IMG/VR virus record: IMGVR_UViG_3300047409_000787
Span: 1-25,298 of that record
Direction: 5' to 3' (one strand)
DNA length: 25,298 bases
Source of the DNA: a virus
The notes under the pieces are model-generated. The model made no database searches. It was not told the origin of the DNA and saw only the letters and a program-made list of their open reading frames with translations. The stretch's first letter is position 1. Every line of letters starts with the position of its first letter. A program made the translations under genes and the position numbers. This document shows, piece after piece, positions 22,756-25,298 of this stretch.

Positions 22756-23028
22756 ATGTCCCGTGACTTCCCATCCGAGCGCGAGCTAGCGCAGCAGCAG
22801 GCGGTGTTCGACTCCGCCCGCGAGCGCGTGCGCGAGCAGGTGCTTGCACGGCACGAGGATGAGGACGAGCCGGTGCTGCCCGATGATCCGGCGGGCGTGG
22901 CGGGGTGGATGGCGTGGCTGACGCCGGAGGACTCGGCGCTGCTGAAGCGGCTTCAGGATGAGGGCCTGGACGCGATCTACGGGCCGCGTGAGGGGCCGCC
23001 GCCGCTCCAGGTGCCGGATGCTGGATGA
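22756..23028 (+). CDS. Small acidic protein downstream of the giant gene
   Basis: This is a 90-residue protein of unknown function. It has a charged N-terminal helix (SERELAQQQAVFDSARERVR), an acidic segment (HEDEDEPVLPDDP), a short Trp-containing hydrophobic stretch (VAGWMAWLTPED) and a Pro-rich end. No motif is recognised. It opens a three-gene coupled unit (22756-23550) under its own palindromic promoter, and its start appears leaderless. The last 11 bases overlap the next gene. The position after portal and MuF would suit a head-assembly accessory, but the sequence alone does not show that. Confidence 0.65.
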   Translation: MSRDFPSERELAQQQAVFDSARERVREQVLARHEDEDEPVLPDDPAGVAGWMAWLTPEDSALLKRLQDEGLDAIYGPREGPPPLQVPDAG

Positions 23029-23272
23029 GACGACGAGCGCCCCGGCGCTGGTGCCGCTCACGCCGCCGCCGCTAGTGCCGGTGCAGCGGCACGAGCATCA
23101 TCACCACGTGGTGGTCGAGATGCGCGGCGCGAACGGGTCGCTCGACGACGACACGAGACGTGAGATGCTGCGTCGGTTCGAGCGAGAGCTTCGGCCGCTG
23201 GTCGGCACGGACGCCGAGACGGTGGCGCGGAAGCTGGCGCTGATCGTGATGGCGATGCTGGAGACGGAATGA
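23018..23272 (+). CDS. Small protein with a histidine-rich segment
   Basis: This is an 84-residue protein. The N-terminus is Pro-rich (LVPLTPPPLVPV), followed by QRHEHHHHVVVEM, a His cluster that could bind metal, and then a helical C-terminal half (DDTRREMLRRFERELRPL). Function is unknown. The ATG at 23018 lies inside the 3' end of the previous gene, and its stop forms ATGA with the next start, so it is translated as part of a coupled trio. An upstream GTG at 22958 would only lengthen the overlap and is not preferred. Confidence 0.65.
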   Translation: MLDETTSAPALVPLTPPPLVPVQRHEHHHHVVVEMRGANGSLDDDTRREMLRRFERELRPLVGTDAETVARKLALIVMAMLETE

Positions 23273-23550
23273 GCGAGCGAGACAGGGCGTACATGGCGCT
23301 GCTCGACGCGGCGGTGATGGACGGCGACGTGGAGCGCATCCTGGAGGTGCGTGATCAGATCGTGGGCGACCCCGCCGAGGACCTCGACCGGCCGTTCCTG
23401 ACGGGCACGGCGACGACGTACGCGAACGACCTGGCGACGATGTTGCAGACGCCGGACGAGGCGTTGCGGGGGCCGTCTGACCTGATGCGGCGGATCAACG
23501 ACATCGGGGATGACGAGTTCGACGAGCCGTCGGCGCCGCCGGGAGAGTAG
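23269..23550 (+). CDS. Small acidic helical protein
   Basis: This is a 93-residue protein of unknown function. The first part (RDRAYMALLDAAVMDGDVER through LEVRDQIVGD) is helical and the end is acidic (NDIGDDEFDEPSAPPGE). The start ATG overlaps the previous stop (ATGA). It is the last gene of the trio. A hairpin straddles its stop codon and the next promoter begins at 23562. Confidence 0.65.
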   Translation: MSERDRAYMALLDAAVMDGDVERILEVRDQIVGDPAEDLDRPFLTGTATTYANDLATMLQTPDEALRGPSDLMRRINDIGDDEFDEPSAPPGE

Positions 23551-23559
23551 CGGCGCCGA
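23530..23559 (+). terminator. Hairpin over the stop codon of the 23269 gene
   Basis: TCGGCGCC (23530-23537) pairs perfectly with GGCGCCGA (23552-23559) around a 14-nt loop containing the stop TAG. There is no T-tract. It abuts the next promoter and probably separates the units. Confidence 0.4.
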
Positions 23560-23561
23560 TA

Positions 23562-23581
23562 CACACGGCGTGTGCTATTCT
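23562..23581 (+). promoter_or_regulatory. Palindrome/-10 promoter element, copy 4
   Basis: CACAC-GGC-GTGTG (23562-23574) is a perfect 5-bp inverted repeat, followed by C and TATTCT (23576-23581) with TG in extended -10 position. It drives the genes at 23619 and 23990. Confidence 0.65.
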
Positions 23582-23587
23582 TCAGGT

Positions 23588-23614
23588 GCGGGGAGTGCCC
23601 CGCGGAAAGGGGAG
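23588..23614 (+). promoter_or_regulatory. Leader hairpin plus ribosome binding site, copy 2
   Basis: GCGGGG (23588-23593), loop AGTG, CCCCGC (23598-23603), then GGAAAGGGGAG (23604-23614), 4 nt before the ATG at 23619. The stem differs from copy 1 at the loop-proximal pair yet pairs perfectly, so structure is conserved along with sequence. Confidence 0.65.
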
Positions 23615-23618
23615 CGAC

Positions 23619-23990
23619 ATGACCGGAGCAACGACGGTGTTCGCGCCGCGCACGGCTGGCAATCCGTGGGGGTACTGGCGGGTCGAGGACCTGACTGACC
23701 TGCCCGCGGCCACGAAGCGGCGCCGCAACTCGATCAGCTTCATCCTCACGAACGAGGGCCTGGCGCGCTTCACGCGCGAGGTCGGTACGCCGACCTGCTG
23801 CTACTGCCACCAGGGCATCGAGGACGACGGCAAGGTCAAGCCCTACGGCACCTACGTGCCGCGCACGAAGCGCGCGAAGGTGTGGCACTACGAGTGCGGC
23901 TGGGGCGCGCTGCTGGACGACATCGTGCTCAACGACTGCGTGGCCCGGCGCGTGCTCGTGCCGGAGAACATCGACCTTGGAGGTGCCTGA
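23619..23990 (+). CDS. Phage protein with a CxxC/HxxC zinc site
   Basis: This is a 123-residue protein. CCYCHQGIEDDGKVKPYG near 63-80 and VWHYECGWG near 90-98 give a CxxC...HxxC arrangement resembling a small zinc finger (LIM or PARP-finger-like order), where the HYEC pair ends the site. The N-terminal part (WGYWRVEDLTDLPAATKRRR) is basic and aromatic. It may bind DNA or a protein. No family is recognised. The start is fixed by the leader hairpin and GGAAAGG. The stop shares a base with the next ATG (TGATG). Confidence 0.75.
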   Translation: MTGATTVFAPRTAGNPWGYWRVEDLTDLPAATKRRRNSISFILTNEGLARFTREVGTPTCCYCHQGIEDDGKVKPYGTYVPRTKRAKVWHYECGWGALLDDIVLNDCVARRVLVPENIDLGGA

Positions 23991-24253
23991 TGGCGCGGAA
24001 GACACTGCTGCTGAAGCCCGGCCAGCGGGTGCTGCACGAGGGCGGCCGCGAGGCGACCATCGTCCGCTACATCTCGCCGCACAACGGCTACCGCGTGCGG
24101 TTCGACGAGGGCGAGCGGCGCCAGTTCGAGCCGGAGGAGGTGCGGATCGCGGCCGTCAATCTGACGCCGCTGCCGAAGGGGTCGAAGCTGCACGCGGAGT
24201 GGGAGGGCCGCTGGCCCGCGTTCATGGACAAGCACCGCACGTGGGCGCGCTGA
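23990..24253 (+). CDS. Small KOW/SH3-like protein
   Basis: This is an 87-residue protein. Residues about 1-50 (LKPGQRVLHEGGREATIVRY, GYRVRFDEGERRQFEPEEVR) look like a KOW/SH3-type barrel: G-x-x-V at the start, a Gly turn and alternating strands. The C-terminus (WEGRWPAFMDKHRTWAR) is aromatic and basic. The ATG overlaps the previous stop, and GGAGGT (23980-23985) lies 4-5 nt upstream. Function is unknown. Similar short barrels occur within the giant protein. Confidence 0.7.
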   Translation: MARKTLLLKPGQRVLHEGGREATIVRYISPHNGYRVRFDEGERRQFEPEEVRIAAVNLTPLPKGSKLHAEWEGRWPAFMDKHRTWAR

Positions 24254-24265
24254 ACCGGCGCAATA

Positions 24266-24285
24266 CACACAGAGTGTGCTACTAT
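24266..24285 (+). promoter_or_regulatory. Palindrome/-10 promoter element, copy 5
   Basis: CACAC-AGA-GTGTG (24266-24278) is a perfect 5-bp inverted repeat, followed by C and TACTAT (24280-24285), with TG in extended -10 position. It starts 12 nt after the stop at 24253 and drives the last operon of the window. Confidence 0.65.
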
Positions 24286-24291
24286 TCGGGT

Positions 24292-24315
24292 GCGGGGAGA
24301 AGCCCCGCGGAAAGG
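24292..24315 (+). promoter_or_regulatory. Leader hairpin plus ribosome binding site, copy 3
   Basis: GCGGGG (24292-24297), loop AGAAG, CCCCGC (24303-24308), then GGAAAGG (24309-24315), 11 nt before the ATG at 24327. The stem is the same as copy 2 but the loop length differs. Confidence 0.65.
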
Positions 24316-24326
24316 CAGGTTCGGAG

Positions 24327-24539
24327 ATGCAGGGATACACCGCCGGTGACCGCGTGACCATGCGCGACGTCCCCACGCTCGGCGTGATCGTCAGGATCGA
24401 CGAGACGCGCCCGTTCGGCCTGATCTACCTGATCGACTACCAGCCCACCGGGCGCCCGGTCCACGGCGGCACCGTCCGCAACGGCCACGTCCGCGAGTGG
24501 TTCAGCCGCGACGAGTTCGACACGACGGGGGGTGCCTGA
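24327..24539 (+). CDS. Small SH3-like protein
   Basis: This is a 70-residue protein of unknown function. GDRVTMRDVPTLGVIVRID, YLIDYQPTGRPV and a final EWFSRDEFD read as a small beta barrel of SH3/KOW type ending with a short helix. The ATG at 24327 was chosen because it follows the leader hairpin and GGAAAGG. An upstream GTG at 24276 lies within the promoter palindrome. Its stop overlaps the next ATG by one base (TGATG). Confidence 0.7.
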   Translation: MQGYTAGDRVTMRDVPTLGVIVRIDETRPFGLIYLIDYQPTGRPVHGGTVRNGHVREWFSRDEFDTTGGA

Positions 24540-24844
24540 TGACCGACAACTTCTGCCAGTGCAACGCGCGCGAGCTAGTCGAGCAGATCGGCCGCATGAA
24601 CGTGCTGTCGATCAGCGGCGGCCGGGTGGGCGTCCGCGAGACGGGCATCACGCTGCCGGTCAGCAACGGCTACAGCGTCACGGTCGATCTGGACGGCAAC
24701 GACACGTACGTGGTCCGTCGTGTCTTCAAGCGCGGCGCGAAGGTCTGGGTCAAGGGCGAGCAGCGCGACGTGTTCTGCGAGGAAGTCGGCGAGGTGGCCT
24801 ACCGCGCCTCGTGCTTCCGCAATGGAGAGTGGGGGACGGCATGA
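24539..24844 (+). CDS. Conserved actinophage protein of unknown function
   Basis: This is a 101-residue protein. The central segment, LSISGGRVGVRETGITLPVS followed by NGYSVTVDLDGNDTYVVRRV, VWVKGEQRDVFCEEVGEVAY and ASCF, is one I recognise as strongly conserved in many actinobacterial phages, always unnamed. It is beta-rich with scattered Cys residues (FCQC at the N-terminus). It lies in a coupled small-gene operon, overlapping the gene before by one base and the next by ATGA. Its function is not known. Confidence 0.8.
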   Translation: MTDNFCQCNARELVEQIGRMNVLSISGGRVGVRETGITLPVSNGYSVTVDLDGNDTYVVRRVFKRGAKVWVKGEQRDVFCEEVGEVAYRASCFRNGEWGTA

Positions 24845-25083
24845 AGAAGGGGACGCAGGTGTTCGAGTTCCAGCCGGTCGGCGCGGATCGCTGGGACCGG
24901 CGCGCGAATCAGCCGACGCCGGGCACGCTGGTGCGCAAGGTGCAGCCGCACGGCTGCCCGCGCAACGGCACGATGGGTCACTGCTTCGTCGAGGACGCCG
25001 ACACCGGCACGTTCTACGGGCTGGTGCTGCTGAACTCGCTCCAGAAGGCAACGAAGGCGGGCGCGGCCCGCGGAAAGGGGTGA
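24841..25083 (+). CDS. Small basic phage protein
   Basis: This is an 80-residue protein without a recognised family. It has a basic start (KKGTQVFEF), a TPGTLVRKVQPHGCPRNGTM segment with one Cys, and CFVEDADTGTFYGLVLLNSL, which suggests a small beta fold. Its 3' end carries the fourth hairpin/RBS copy (25057-25080), so its last codons also form the leader of the next gene. The ATG overlaps the previous stop (ATGA). Confidence 0.65.
   Translation: MKKGTQVFEFQPVGADRWDRRANQPTPGTLVRKVQPHGCPRNGTMGHCFVEDADTGTFYGLVLLNSLQKATKAGAARGKG
25057..25080 (+). promoter_or_regulatory. Leader hairpin plus ribosome binding site, copy 4, inside a gene
   Basis: GCGGGC (25057-25062), loop GCG, GCCCGC (25066-25071), then GGAAAGGGG (25072-25080), 8 nt before the GTG at 25089. 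No CACAC/GTGTG palindrome or TANNNT box precedes it, so this unit works at the RNA level within the operon. Confidence 0.55.
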
Positions 25084-25088
25084 TCGCG

Positions 25089-25298
25089 GTGAGCGCGATC
25101 AACGGTCTGATGTTCGGTCACAAGCACGACCTGCCCGCCGTCACGGCGGCGTGGGGCGCGCGGCTGATCTTCCCGAACGACGTGGTGTGGGATCGCACGG
25201 ACGCCGCGGGCGAGCCGGACGCGAAGGCGAAGCTGCTCGGCTACCTGCGCGAGACGGTTCGCGCGGAGCCGTTCGACACGGCGGCTCGGATCGCGTCG
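25089..25298 (+). CDS. Phage protein, 3' end outside window
   Basis: The first 70 codons of an open frame run to the window edge without a stop. GTG 25089 follows GGAAAGGGG at 8 nt. The product begins SAINGLMFGHKHDLP and continues with LIFPNDVVWDRTDAAG and LLGYLRETVRAEPFD. No family is recognised, and the true length is unknown. Confidence 0.65.
   Translation, partial: MSAINGLMFGHKHDLPAVTAAWGARLIFPNDVVWDRTDAAGEPDAKAKLLGYLRETVRAEPFDTAARIAS

Noticed and set aside
1-25298. tRNA, rRNA, insertion sequence or attachment site
   Set aside because: No cloverleaf sequence, transposase, terminal inverted repeats or integrase was recognised on either strand by reading. A dedicated search could still find a diverged tRNA.

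Overview
This window looks like part of the genome of a very GC-rich, actinobacterial-type double-stranded DNA bacteriophage or prophage. The support is a phage portal protein followed directly by a MuF-type head-morphogenesis protein, together with many tiny overlapping genes, all on the + strand. Host hints are the extreme GC content, apparent leaderless starts with TANNNT -10 boxes (common in actinobacteria), and a collagen-like secreted protein whose C-terminal domain resembles surface proteins of Thermoleophilia/Solirubrobacterales. The host assignment is an inference. No terminase, major capsid protein, integrase, lysis gene, tRNA or CRISPR array was seen.

Layout. 1-560: hairpins, a two-helix membrane mini-protein (171-404) and a repeated promoter/leader element. 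561-4225: a translationally coupled block with a SNF2/SMARCAL1-like helicase carrying two HARP-like repeats, two paralogous CxxC zinc-finger mini-proteins, a nuclease-like phage protein and a zinc-finger plus winged-helix-like protein. 4238-5134: a secreted collagen-like protein with its own promoter and ribosome binding site. 5153-6495: a coiled-coil protein, a zinc-ribbon protein, an HNH endonuclease and a small ADP-ribosyltransferase-like protein. 6496-8335: small regulatory or zinc-binding proteins, each with a recognisable promoter. 8322-22725: the portal and then one 4,152-residue giant protein that fills half of the window. 22726-25298: small proteins in three transcription units, the last running off the window end.

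The centrepiece is the giant gene at 10267-22725. It has a DUF3626-like N-terminus and a MuF domain. Then come two duplicated HExxH metalloprotease modules, an ADP-ribosyltransferase-like domain, many small beta-barrel segments, a GNAT-like acetyltransferase domain and a C-terminal A-B-A-B-A-A repeat tail. This is the architecture of a MuF 'polyvalent' protein: a capsid-borne, probably injected multi-effector protein that would act on the host just after DNA entry.

Two DNA-level systems stand out. (1) A modular control element, consisting of a CACAC-N3-GTGTG palindrome fused to a TANNNT -10 box, is found five times. In three copies it is followed by a GCGGG...CCCGC hairpin that abuts a GGAAAGG ribosome binding site. 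A fourth hairpin/RBS copy lies inside a gene without the promoter. (2) The decamer GTGTTGCGAG occurs eight times exactly, in different reading frames, on both strands and in one intergenic site, which suggests a dispersed protein-binding or orientation motif.
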